NCBI GenBank assembly: GCA_014898425.1
Contig: RCSZ01000011.1
Coordinates: 248,001-312,000, forward strand
Direction of reading: 5' to 3'
Length of the DNA stretch: 64,000 bases
Origin: Botryotinia globosa
Lineage: Eukaryota; Ascomycota; Leotiomycetes; Helotiales; Sclerotiniaceae
Below, piece after piece: positions 1 through 9,515 of this stretch; the first letter of the stretch is position 1, and the number at the start of each line of letters is the position of its first letter. Position numbers and translations under genes: made by a program. A model generated the notes under the pieces. It searched no databases. It was not told the origin of the DNA and was given only the letters and a program-made list of their open reading frames with translations.

Positions 1-71
1 ATCCGCTATATCGAACTTCCTCCCTCCTATCACAACACTGATACCCCAAGTCCAAGATTATGATCTCGCTG

Positions 72-1462
72 CTACCCAGTCGTCGTACATTGATCATTCA
101 CCGAGCTGTATTCTCTATCATCAACGACAAAATGGTCAGGCCAGTATCGGACCGTCTTTCCAAACTCCATTCTTGCGATGTACTGAATAGAATTTCCAAG
201 AAATGTCAACTAAACCACGTCAATTATTTTTCGAGGAATATACCATCCGAAAGGGAATAAACAATAGGAAATTAAACTCACATAAGCGTTCAGGAAAATT
301 GTGAAGTTGCTAGAGATTTTGTCCATTCGTCGTTTAGATTGAACTCTTGTCACAACCCCCGAGACGATTAGCGAGTGTTTAGGATGATAAATAATTCCAG
401 TCTCATATTCAAAGTTTGCAGTAGACTGCTCGTTATCAGGATTATTAGACACCTGATAAAGTTGAATTTACGTTTATATTTCGCTATCTAATTCTGCTGA
501 GCACGCTGTGGAGGTAATATGAACACACCAAAACACCAACACGCTTATACAAGTCGATTCTCATCCTGAAGTGGATTTTCTGGGAATTCGGAGCTCTTCA
601 GTATTCTCCTTTGCCATCTTTCATCAGCTCTGCAATCCTCACATACCATTTTCCGTTCATGGGTACGATAAGACCACGGCTCCCTACCAACTGGGCCAGC
701 CATACACCACCTTTTATGTACATAAGAGTTACCGACAGAGGTTTCCAAATAGTCTCGCTCTTCTGTCGAGAGTTCGGCCTTTCTCAGAAGGGATGGAATC
801 TCCAGCTCCAACTCCCATCTAGTCGCTTCAGCTTCCCATAATCTCTTGATTTCATAATCTATCTCCCTCTTTCGCAAATATTCTCTGTCTACTTCGACTT
901 CAGCATCTCTTGCTTGTGTCCTGAGATTATCTTTTACAGCCTCGTAAGCGAATTTTTCCTGCTGGAGAGTTTTTTTTATTGAGTTACGTCTCTTGGTCCT
1001 GGTGACTGTTTTGATCAGACCCGAATTTTTCTTTAATTCTTCTTCCCATCGTTCCTCACTCTTTGCTCTTTTCTCATCTTGAAGCTTCAATTCCTCGATG
1101 ACTTCCACTTCTGTTCTCGTCAAATTCTCTCTCTTCGATCTCATTATCCTAAGTCTCAGACTTTCTGACGCTGAAATCTTGGTCGCGTATGCGTTCAATT
1201 GCTCTCTTTCTGTATTCCAAGGTGCACTTGTAGATTCTATCGTTTCTCGTACTCTCATACGTCTTTGGCGCCGGCTTTCAAGTGACATGTGGCCAACGAC
1301 AACTTCTGAGGCAATTCCGACTTCGATCTTTTGGTGTACCTGAGAATTAGATACAGTTTGAGATATATCATCCTCCTGTATCGATGGCAGAGACGGTGGC
1401 TCTTCATTTTCCAGCCCGGAAAATCTTACAGTCTTCCTCTTCTTGCGTGAATTCTGCATCAT
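72..1462 (-). CDS. Paralog A of a tandem trio: charged coiled-coil protein with C-terminal HCCC cluster (3-exon model)
   Basis: I do not recognise this family. Seen: the first ATG of the long frame is at 1462; the frame is open further upstream but without an ATG. Exon 1 (1462-551) gives 304 residues. They include a basic KKRK near residue 7, an Arg-rich stretch ending in PWNTER (81-86), a long Glu/Lys/Arg-rich helical middle, RWELEL (215-220), and H249, C253, C274, C277 (H-x3-C ... C-x2-C), which could bind zinc. The frame can simply stop at 545. However, a GTATAAGC donor at 550 and a TTTATCAG acceptor at 453 join it in phase to exon 2 (452-282). A second in-phase junction (GTGAGT donor at 281, ATTCAG acceptor ending at 183) leads to exon 3 (182-72), giving about 397 residues. 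The two paralogs downstream lack this tail. The core is well supported; the tail is inferred from splice signals and phase. Confidence 0.55.
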
Positions 1463-2241
1463 ATGGTTTGCTAGAATTCGATAAGGATATAGTGACTCGG
1501 TGGAGCAGCAATTGATGTAAAGTTCAAGTTGCGTGTGCAAGAATTCTTGTTATCTTTCAAAAGAAATGCTAGGAAGTGTACGTGATGACGGGCCTCAAAG
1601 TTCCCTGTGGAGAATGGACTTTCGAATGTGGCTCAACAGAGAAATAGACTGCTCTATGTCGACTGCCGGTCCAAGTATTGGGAGATAAAAGTCCAAAGTT
1701 AAGGGATAAGGGGTACCAAAATGATGTGTAAAGCTATACAAAATGCGTACTGAACTGGGTTTGAGCAGTTGAAGAATGATATTTTGATAACCTAATGATG
1801 TATAGCCAAGTTCAAGTATGAGAGTCTTGTTTGAAGGATGTGTAGTAAATAGAAGAGAGGAAAGCAGGAGATATTGGAAGAAAAAGGAGTGGAGGTGGCA
1901 GGAAGGAAACGCACAATGAGAACTCGTCCCTCGCGCTTTCCTCTACCTTTTCCCCCTCGAAGATGGATGGGGGATGTAGCGATTCATCACACGCTTTGCG
2001 ATTGGAAAGGCTCATCACGACCAGATTGTTGATTGACTCTTACGAATCTGTAATCCTTCTTTCCAGACCTGTAACATGAAGTACTTCAGAAATACAACCA
2101 TTTCAGTGCCTCATTTGAATTTTAACTCTCCATGACTACAACAACACTATTTCTTTAAGTCATCAGGAATGACTTTAGATATCCCTTTTCAATTTCCTTC
2201 TACTTCCTTCATTTGACAATAGTTCTGCTACTATCCCGGCT

Positions 2242-2550
2242 TTACAGTTGCGCGTCTTTACGCCAGAAGTTTAAAATTTTCAAACTGTTAACTCCCATTA
2301 ACGGCAGTAGCATCATCTTTGCCAAAGTCACATCGCATCTCCATCGGAAAAGGTCTCGGTATATCACATGAACAGTGTTATTTTCCTTTACAAGTTTCTT
2401 GGTTGTATTCCCAAGTTTCACGGACAGACTAACTCCAGATGCTAGGTCTAATTCTTTAATCCAACGAAATCGCTTCCGCCGTACTAGTTCCAAAGGCTCA
2501 ATATCTATCTTCAGAATTCTGATCAGTCTGATCTTTTGTTTTGTGCTGTA
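2242..2550 (-). other. Possible coding fragment, no usable start
   Basis: An open minus-strand frame of about 100 residues ends at a stop at 2242. It has a coding-like composition (for example KELDLASGVSLSVKLG and DLFRWRCDV). No ATG opens it, and an upstream acceptor-like CATACAG suggests an internal exon or a decayed gene. No family was recognised. It lies between paralogs A and B but shares none of their motifs. Confidence 0.25.
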
Positions 2551-2889
2551 TGTATGCTAATAACCCCTCTTCCTTTTCTCTCCGTCTCCCCTGCTCCTCC
2601 TTAAATCTGGTAGATTCATCACTCCTTCCGAGGCGTTTACCGAAACTCCACTACAGCTTTCCCGGTGACCAAAACTGGTAATAATACATAATCACACTTC
2701 ACAAGATTAATCGATACCAATCATCAATCGCAGTCATACCAAGATCATTTCACGATTTATTTTCAAAAAAATAAATAACAAAAAGGTTCATATTTCTTAT
2801 AAAAAAGCTAAAGTACACTCATATTCCGCGTTCCCATAGGTTCAGTCCAGCCTACAGAAATCATCATGAACACACCCGAATCTCTAATT

Positions 2890-3552
2890 TCAATAATAAG
2901 CAGCTCTAAGCCTCCTTTGCTCTTCCTCTTCCGCAAGGTAAGCAAGTCTAGAATCATACTGACAGTCCTCGCAACAAGAGCCCCCTCGTTCTAGGAGATT
3001 TTCCGATGTCATACACTTCTCAACATGTATCTTAGCATTTCTTGCATTGCGATCCTCTCCTAGCTCCTGTAACCAACACTCTTCTTCTGCCTTTCTAGCC
3101 ATCTCAAAATTCCTCTCCAACACTAGAATCTGTTGTTTCGATTCCGCTTCGATTCGCTCTTGTTTTGATTTCGAATAAAGTTTAGATGCAATCTTACTTC
3201 CCCATTTGTTGGAATGTTGGACTTGCTGTTCTTGTGCTTTGATGTAATTGAGTAGACGTTCTGCAGCTCTATTTGTGGCCTGTCGCTCAGTATTCCATGG
3301 TGTTCCTCTCTCTTTTTCAATCGTGGCACGATTCTGCATACGTCTAGCGTGTCTAGCAAGCTGTGCTTCTTGTTCATGCTCTTCCTTGGCTTTCTGGGCA
3401 GGCGATTTGTTTGCTTCGTCTCTTCTCTGTTTTGTAGATATCTCTTTCTCGATATGGTTCCATGAGCGTAGGGAACCAAGAAGAGGACCAATATCAATAT
3501 TTGGATCGAGGGATTTAGATGATCTGGAGTTATTCTGATGTCTATCGGCCAT
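2890..3552 (-). CDS. Paralog B of the tandem trio: coiled-coil protein with HCCC cluster
   Basis: Single-exon, 220 residues, ATG at 3552. It carries the same ordered motifs as paralogs A and C. An Arg-rich segment (RHARRMQNRATIE) precedes GTPWNTER (83-90). A charged helical middle follows, then W160 before QEL. The C-terminal cluster is H176, C180, C194, C197, written H-x3-C-M-x13-C-x2-C, with a further Cys at 193. The protein ends in a charged tail about 20 residues after the last Cys. The very high Glu/Arg/Lys/Gln content predicts a long helix or coiled coil. No signal peptide or membrane segment is seen. It lies 1.4 kb from paralog A and about 0.7 kb from paralog C on the same strand, consistent with old tandem duplication. 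The function is unknown; a zinc-binding, nucleic-acid- or protein-contacting role is only a guess. Confidence 0.6.
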   Translation of the reverse strand: MADRHQNNSRSSKSLDPNIDIGPLLGSLRSWNHIEKEISTKQRRDEANKSPAQKAKEEHEQEAQLARHARRMQNRATIEKERGTPWNTERQATNRAAERLLNYIKAQEQQVQHSNKWGSKIASKLYSKSKQERIEAESKQQILVLERNFEMARKAEEECWLQELGEDRNARNAKIHVEKCMTSENLLERGGSCCEDCQYDSRLAYLAEEEEQRRLRAAYY

Positions 3553-3759
3553 GATGTACTGTTATACGTAAGAGCGAATTTTATATTCGAAATGCTTTGT
3601 GGACTGGAGTTAGTTTGTTGGAAGTGGTGACTTGGAAGCTTAAGTATTGAATAATCGAGCAAGTTATGATTGTTTTTGAGATATGAGTAGATCTGGATGT
3701 GTGTGAATGTGTATATTTATCATTTAGAGTAAGAGATTGTTAATGTTATTTATCGAGTG

Positions 3760-4060
3760 TTTCGTGATCAGATATATGAATCAATTCTGTACAATGAATA
3801 TCTGTTGTATGTACGACTTTTTTTTTCTGTTTTACAATGAATCATAACTTTACAAGACCCTTCCAAACAAAGAGCTTTCATTGTGCCTAATTTCAGAACA
3901 ATCGCTCTTTATTGATGAAGCATTTTCAAACAATCGATCTCGATTGTAAGTTACAGAACTTAATCATACATCAGTTCTCTGTTGTAGAAGTCTCTCTGCA
4001 CAATAGACTCCCATTGTACAGTTCATTTATATACAATAGAAACTTAATATACCGTCAATT
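3760..4060. repeat. Cluster of ACAAT/ATTGT palindromic motifs
   Basis: Between paralogs B and C the 5-mer ACAAT and its complement ATTGT recur about every 30-50 bp. Several are paired as inverted repeats: a perfect 18-bp palindrome ACAATCGA-TC-TCGATTGT near 3929-3956, ACAAT-N7-ATTGT near 4000-4020, and further single or paired copies around 3792, 3834, 3880 and 4031. This could be a cluster of binding sites or a diverged minisatellite. It sits upstream of paralog B, which is read leftward. Confidence 0.4.
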
Positions 4061-4268
4061 TCAGTACGGTAGAATTTCGCTACGCACTCCGTCTCCCCTC
4101 CTCTGCCCGGAACTCGTTTATCCTGTCACCGTTCTGTCAGGTCCATCGTCACTTTAGCGTCACGTGCGGCATGTTATTATTCTGACTCCTAAATTGAAAG
4201 TCACGCATTAATTTCTTGTTATCTACTTCCTCATGGAAGGATTACTAATAGTACAATATTGAATTTAC

Positions 4269-4973
4269 TTAGAGTCTGAGCCTGCGGACCTCATCCCAGA
4301 AACGACCAACCTCATTTTCATCCTCGCAGTCCTTGCAGTGTACACCTCTAGATTCAGGCCCCTGAAGACTTGGCATGCATTTTGCGAAATGCCTCATGCC
4401 AATATCGGAATTGATATTGACAAAGCTTTGAGAGGACCAATAATCACCGTCTTCATCAGGTCCTGTGTATCGGCCATCGTGTAAGTCTGCAATATTCAGC
4501 TCTTCCATCCAGCGTTTGAACTCGCTATCCCATGCAATTTGAAGTGATTGATCTCTTTCTGTCTTATTTACAGCTCTCGCTGCCCTAGCAGTATTAAATT
4601 TTCTCTCCACCTCAGCCATAGCGAAACTTTTCTGTTTTCTGTCAGAAACGGATTGAGTAATCCTATTTAACTCTTGGGCCTTGTCCCATTTGTCAGCGTT
4701 ACGTGACTCCTTGTCTTTTCTTTCCGCGTCCATCCAATTTCGGATTAGATCATCCGAAGCATTTATTTCGAACCACCATGGTGTACCCCTATTACCCTCA
4801 ACCACATCTCGAGCCATTCTGCGTCTTCCTTTTCTACTTCTACGCTCTTTCAACTCCTTAATCAATCTCTCTCGGTATTCCTGGTTACGGCGTTTTTCTT
4901 TAGCTCTTCTCGTGCGATTGTGGTCATCTTGCCCATGGCTTGAATGTCCGTGGCGGTGGTGATGTCCTGTCAT
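4269..4973 (-). CDS. Paralog C of the tandem trio: His-rich N terminus, HCCC cluster
   Basis: Single exon, 234 residues, ATG at 4973. The N terminus is His-rich (about seven His in the first 13 residues) and is followed by a strongly basic stretch (about 20-55). The family motifs follow in order: GTPW (63-66, with the NTER part diverged), W96 in a KWDKA segment, RWMEEL (154-159), and H195, C199, C213, C216 (H-x3-C-M-x13-C-x2-C). The tail is acidic then basic. RWMEEL matches RWELEL of paralog A, and the Cys spacing is identical to paralog B. The common architecture despite low overall identity argues for a real, fast-evolving family. No enzyme motif, signal peptide or membrane segment is visible. 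Function unknown. Confidence 0.6.
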   Translation of the reverse strand: MTGHHHRHGHSSHGQDDHNRTRRAKEKRRNQEYRERLIKELKERRSRKGRRRMARDVVEGNRGTPWWFEINASDDLIRNWMDAERKDKESRNADKWDKAQELNRITQSVSDRKQKSFAMAEVERKFNTARAARAVNKTERDQSLQIAWDSEFKRWMEELNIADLHDGRYTGPDEDGDYWSSQSFVNINSDIGMRHFAKCMPSLQGPESRGVHCKDCEDENEVGRFWDEVRRLRL

Positions 4974-5782
4974 CGTAAATGAAGCAAAATTGCTGTTTGA
5001 CCTTGGTCACCGGGTGTTAAAAGTCTATGGTTTGAGAGACGTAACTACTATAATGTCTTTGGTAATATATTCTGTGTCAGTATCGGCAACTAAACGATAG
5101 AGCATTCACATACCAATGTAGGATTTTCCGATAGTGGAAGAATTTGTAAGCGTGTAGTGAAACAGATATTGAGCTTGCTACCCCTGATATTGTGATGTAC
5201 TAAGTGATGGTGTATTTCGATGCAACTTTTCAATTCAAAGTATGTAAAAACGATGGAGAAAAAATTCCTAGAGCCAGAAGGGAAAGGGAAGGGTATAGGT
5301 GGTTTCTTCATGGATAGACTCAAAGAGAGGTATGATCCCGATACTCATCACGAACGAATATATTCATCAATATTACTTAAAACCCACCATATGAATATTC
5401 TACATAGCTAACACTCATACAAGTTTCGAGAATTGAAGATTCATATCAAAACTTTTTCGCGCGATTGGAAATTACCACAAACCCAATTCCCGACCGGTAG
5501 ATGTTCCTCATGCAGGTCATATCCTAGTGTTAAACATCCATATTCGATCATACCTTAGCACAATAATCTTGGATTGCGTAAAGGATATAGTAAAATTGAG
5601 TATTTCCGACTCAAATCGAAATATGAACCCCATTCATACATCAGAAATAAAAATTTATGATATGGATAACTGTAAAATATCACAATTCAAACTATTGAAA
5701 CTGTTCAAACGGTAGACTCCTACCAAAACATCCCAAATACTAACATAAGAGGAACATATCTCCATTATGTGAGTTCTAGAAG
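4974..5782. other. Intergenic, no gene seen
   Basis: About 0.8 kb upstream of paralog C. Only short overlapping frames with no motif or splice logic were found. No repeat or RNA gene was recognised. Confidence 0.4.
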
Positions 5783-7096
5783 TCATGCTATTTGTCGCAC
5801 TGCTGCTGCTTTTCTTGCTACGAGCCTATCAAATTTCTGGAACGACACTAGAACATTATCCAGGAGAACTCTCCCAAGAAAAGAATCGTTTTTAAAATCG
5901 CGTAGTTGATCTACTGTGATCCGCAGACAGGCGCTTGTGTCCTTGACCCTCATATACATACAAGATCCCAAAAGCATTGATACAATTCGGAACTTGACTA
6001 AAAAACACAAGGCAATTGAGTCGCATTTCTCCTCATCTGCAAGAATCCTCAATCAGGATTCGTCTCCTCGAGGCATAAAGTTTTTCGCGATCCCTCAAAC
6101 TTTCCTATCCTGGCATCTCAGGAATAGCATACAATCTGCAATCTAGAATGCAAACCACTGAATAAAAAAACAGCTGGAATCACCGGTGCAATCAAACCCT
6201 TCTCGTTTCCTACACCAAAACCTTTCCTCTGCAAATGCTCTTTCAAGCAGGTCTAGCAGAGATTCTTAGATGCTAAGATTGTGGATCTTCGAGTGTCAAA
6301 ATCCCATCCCAATTATCCGCAGCGACCAAGTCTTCTTCTTCAAACATTATGGGGTGTTCTGGATCGAGAGGAATCTTGCTCTCAAATAACACCCCTAGCT
6401 TTTGTGCTGTCTTGTGAAGTCCGCCAGTCTCAGCACTGTGCTTCCATGCACTGGAGATGCTTGCTCCAACACCCTTATACTCTATCGGGGCCTCCAATTT
6501 GATCAATGTGAAATCTGGATTCAAGCTCGAGAGAGCAAAAGTGGTCTCGTTCTGTAGTGTTGCAACACTGGCAACGATTTTCGAAATTGCGCTTTCGAAG
6601 AAGGACATGGCCCAGAAATTGATGATCTTATATGTTTTCCGATATCTATCGCTTGCCATGTATGCTTTATATTTTCCCTCACATGTGCTGTGCATCGTAT
6701 TTTGTAAAAGGATCGATTTTTCAACCTGTTTGAACATTGTGATACCTCGGATTTTGATCCTCCGTCCTTGTAACGTTACCCATGTTTGACAAGAGATATG
6801 TAGATAGGACCAATGAATCTCCCTACGTATCATTGGAGATTGAAACAGTTGAATAACAAGACAAGAGAATGATGAAAGAATAGCCCCCTAAGTCGGAGTG
6901 CATCTTCGGAGGTGGCTGTCAGATTGTGACGTTGATACTGTTCCCGGGACTCCTTGTCATCATCGCGCATGTGAAGGCAATGGTACGCTCTCAAAGAGAC
7001 AAGACCTATCGACCAGGCAAGATAGCTTGAGCCAAATCGAGACGTAGCTTCCCGAAGCCATAAAGAATCCAGATACCAACAATGACCTAACTTCAA
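5783..7096 (-). pseudogene. Degenerate or unresolved multi-exon hypothetical gene
   Basis: Three coding-like minus-strand segments lie in line: 7096-6830, 6833-6273 and about 6027-5783. The middle one (up to 186 residues) contains a stretch (LNPDFTLIKLEAPIEYKG, then TAQKLGVLFESKIP) that resembles, from memory, the N-terminal block of a large uncharacterised family of fungal proteins (P-x-F-T-L-x-K-x-E-A-P ... T-A-x-K-L-G-x-L-F-E). In that family the block is normally followed by several hundred more residues, which I cannot find here. The lowest segment starts after an acceptor-like TTCTTGCAG and has no ATG of its own. I therefore favour a truncated or decayed copy, though an intact gene with unusual introns is not excluded. 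Confidence 0.3.
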
Positions 7097-8662
7097 CAGA
7101 GTATCCGCGACTGAAAATCCTCTACCAGTCCGCGAAAGAATCTACAACCTACCCACCAAAACCCCAACAGTGAAGGCGTCACAAAAATAGACCAGAAGCA
7201 TCTTCAAAAACGACACCTCTTCCAGAATCAAGATGAAGATTGAAGTCCATTATGATGTTGGAATTATGTGCTTATGAATTGAATGTGCATATACCAGGGT
7301 GATTATGGAAGAGGTAATATAATAAAGTCAAGTGATGGTAGGATATGAGATTATGGCAAATCAAAAGTTTGACCAAGACCCAAATCACGTGCAGTATATC
7401 TCTCAAGCTAAGCTAATCACATTAACCCAAATCACATGACAAAGACTCACAACATCATCATCATCAACCCTTACATAATAAAAAAACAAAACCCGCTCCA
7501 AGACCTCAACTCAAATATATCCAACCACCTAATATCTCTATCACCTCAAGATCCCCTTAATCCATCCTCCATTTCCGCAACCTCCAACCCCCTCCCCTTC
7601 CCCCACACAATAGTCAGACCCTTTCCTCTCTCCATCTATTTTTAGACTCCACCACATCCACCCCTTCATTTCCCTTCCCCACCACCACACACGTGATAAC
7701 TCCCCAAAATGACTCATAATCACTCATCCACACTCATTATGAATCTGGATTCCTCACTAGATCCTATTTAGTATTAACCAATCATATCGCTGGATTTTGT
7801 TCTAGGAAAGTCATTGTAATGTATTGTTTGCTGGAAAGGGGGAACGGAGAGAGGGAAGATTGAGGGGGGATTGAGGGGAATTTGGTGAGGAAATAGAGAA
7901 TAGAGAATAGAGAATAGAGGATTCGAGGACAGAGTTATTGTTTTTTTGTTTTTTCTTCGCAGATTACAGAAAGTGTTTTCTGGGTATAGAGTTATTAGAG
8001 TAGGTGAACGGGGTATTATTAGTCATTGAGGACGGTATATATGATTGATATACATAGGTATATAGGTACACACTATGCAGACAAGAGGGAGAATATGACA
8101 CCCGCGAATCCCGTCATAAACGCTCGACATAATGATCTATGAATATTCATTTCGACTCATGCTGAGGGATAGTGATGGGGTATTTCTCATGATGGTTTTG
8201 TAGTTGTAAATATGAGTTATTGTGTGTAAGATGATATGTGTATGTGATATGAACGTTTTATATAATGAGGCATAGAGAATCAAACGAAGTATAGAGAATA
8301 TCATTGTGATCCAATACTCGAAAGACGTGAGAGTGTGAATATTCATCTGGATATCATTGAAAAGACATATGAACATTTATGAGAAGAAGATGTAAGTGCT
8401 CCTAAACTACTCCAACCCCCAGTGTATCTGAGACTGTGATTCAAATCCTTTTTGCCGATATGAGTGATCAATCTGCTGGTCCATGAACTATCGAACCGAC
8501 ATCGTCTGAACGTCTCACTTCACATGTCTTTCATATATCAAACTTCTTTATCACGCATAGCAGACTAATGTTGGTGTATGATAATCAATTCAAGTCTCAA
8601 TAATCGCGCCCATCGCAGCAATTAGCACGTCAGAAATCCATCCATCCTTTCCAAACTTGATC
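7097..8662. other. Intergenic with G-poor tract and short GAGAATA repeats
   Basis: No gene is supported. On the plus strand 7440-7690 is C/A/T-rich and G-poor. At 7890-7920 there are about four GAGAATA units. A CACGTG core occurs near 7387 and another near 7692. Confidence 0.4.
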
Positions 8663-9515
8663 CTAATTCTTCTTACTTAACAAACTCTTAAGGATATCCG
8701 TCTCGCCCTCCAATTTTGCAACACGAACTTTCAAGGCGTCTCGTTCTCGTTCGACTTCTTTGAGTGCAGCCTGGAGACTACTCATTTGATCAACGCGTTT
8801 TTGTCGATATCGACGAGCGGCTAAAGTGTTTAGCTTGCGTTTTTCAACTCGTGATACGGTGGATGAAGAGCTGGTTGGAGTTTGGGTTTTGGGAGAGGGG
8901 GGTGAAGGTGGGGATGAGTGAGTTGGTGAGGAAGTTGATTTGGGGTTTGAAGAGGTAGGGGAGGATTGATCGGTGGATACTGCTATTGGAGATATGTCAG
9001 TAGTGTTATATGATATCAGGAGTGGAAATCAAAATTTACCTCGACGAGCTTGATTATCAAGAAATGAATGGGATTGAGACATATTGTCAATGGATCCAAC
9101 ATCCGATTGACCCAGGAAAGTATCATTACCAATAGAGGCACCAGCAGCGATGGGTAAAGAAGAATCAAGTGACAAATCTTCTCCTATTGACGGATCAATC
9201 CATGTGAGAAATTCGAAAGACTCGGTTTGTGGCAAGAACCAATCAGGGGAATTCTGGAAAGGTACTTGTTGAATTGGGGCAGCAAATGCATCGAGTGGAA
9301 ACAAAGAATCTGCTGCCGAGGAAACAGAACATTGAGCATTTACATCGAAACCGAAATCATATTCATGGAATAACTGAGTAGAGTTATGATCCCAAAGTGA
9401 AGAACTCTGGAGATCAAGGAGACTACTCGTAGAACTAGACTGATTGCTGTGGTGCGTAGAATCCGATGGTGGATTGGCGTCCGGTGGTTGCTGTTGTAGT
9501 AGCGGTGACCGGCAT
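8663..9515 (-). CDS. bZIP transcription factor (Gcn4/CPC1-like), start disturbed
   Basis: Two exons. Exon 2 (8982-8663) encodes a Ser/Pro/Thr-rich linker and then a C-terminal bZIP. The basic region has the canonical N-x7-R (NTLAARRYR, preceded by EKRKL) and continues into a leucine zipper rich in Glu/Lys heptads, ending at a TAG. Exon 1 ends at 9040. The intron 9039-8983 (57 bp) has donor GTAAAT, branch CTGAC and acceptor AATAG, with correct phase. Exon 1 encodes a Gln/Ser-rich then Asp/Phe-rich segment typical of an activation domain. The frame stays open to a stop near 9531 but contains no ATG. A well-placed ATG (9515-9513, A-rich leader) opens the neighbouring frame and stops after 26 codons. 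A one-base indel, a missed 5' exon or a non-AUG start must be invoked. The expected protein is about 265 residues, nuclear, binding TGA(C/G)TCA-like sites as inferred from the family. Confidence 0.75.

Noticed and set aside
3123..3662. 179-codon minus-strand ORF overlapping paralog B
   Set aside because: It is in another frame of the same strand, and the shared family motifs are in the 2890-3552 frame.
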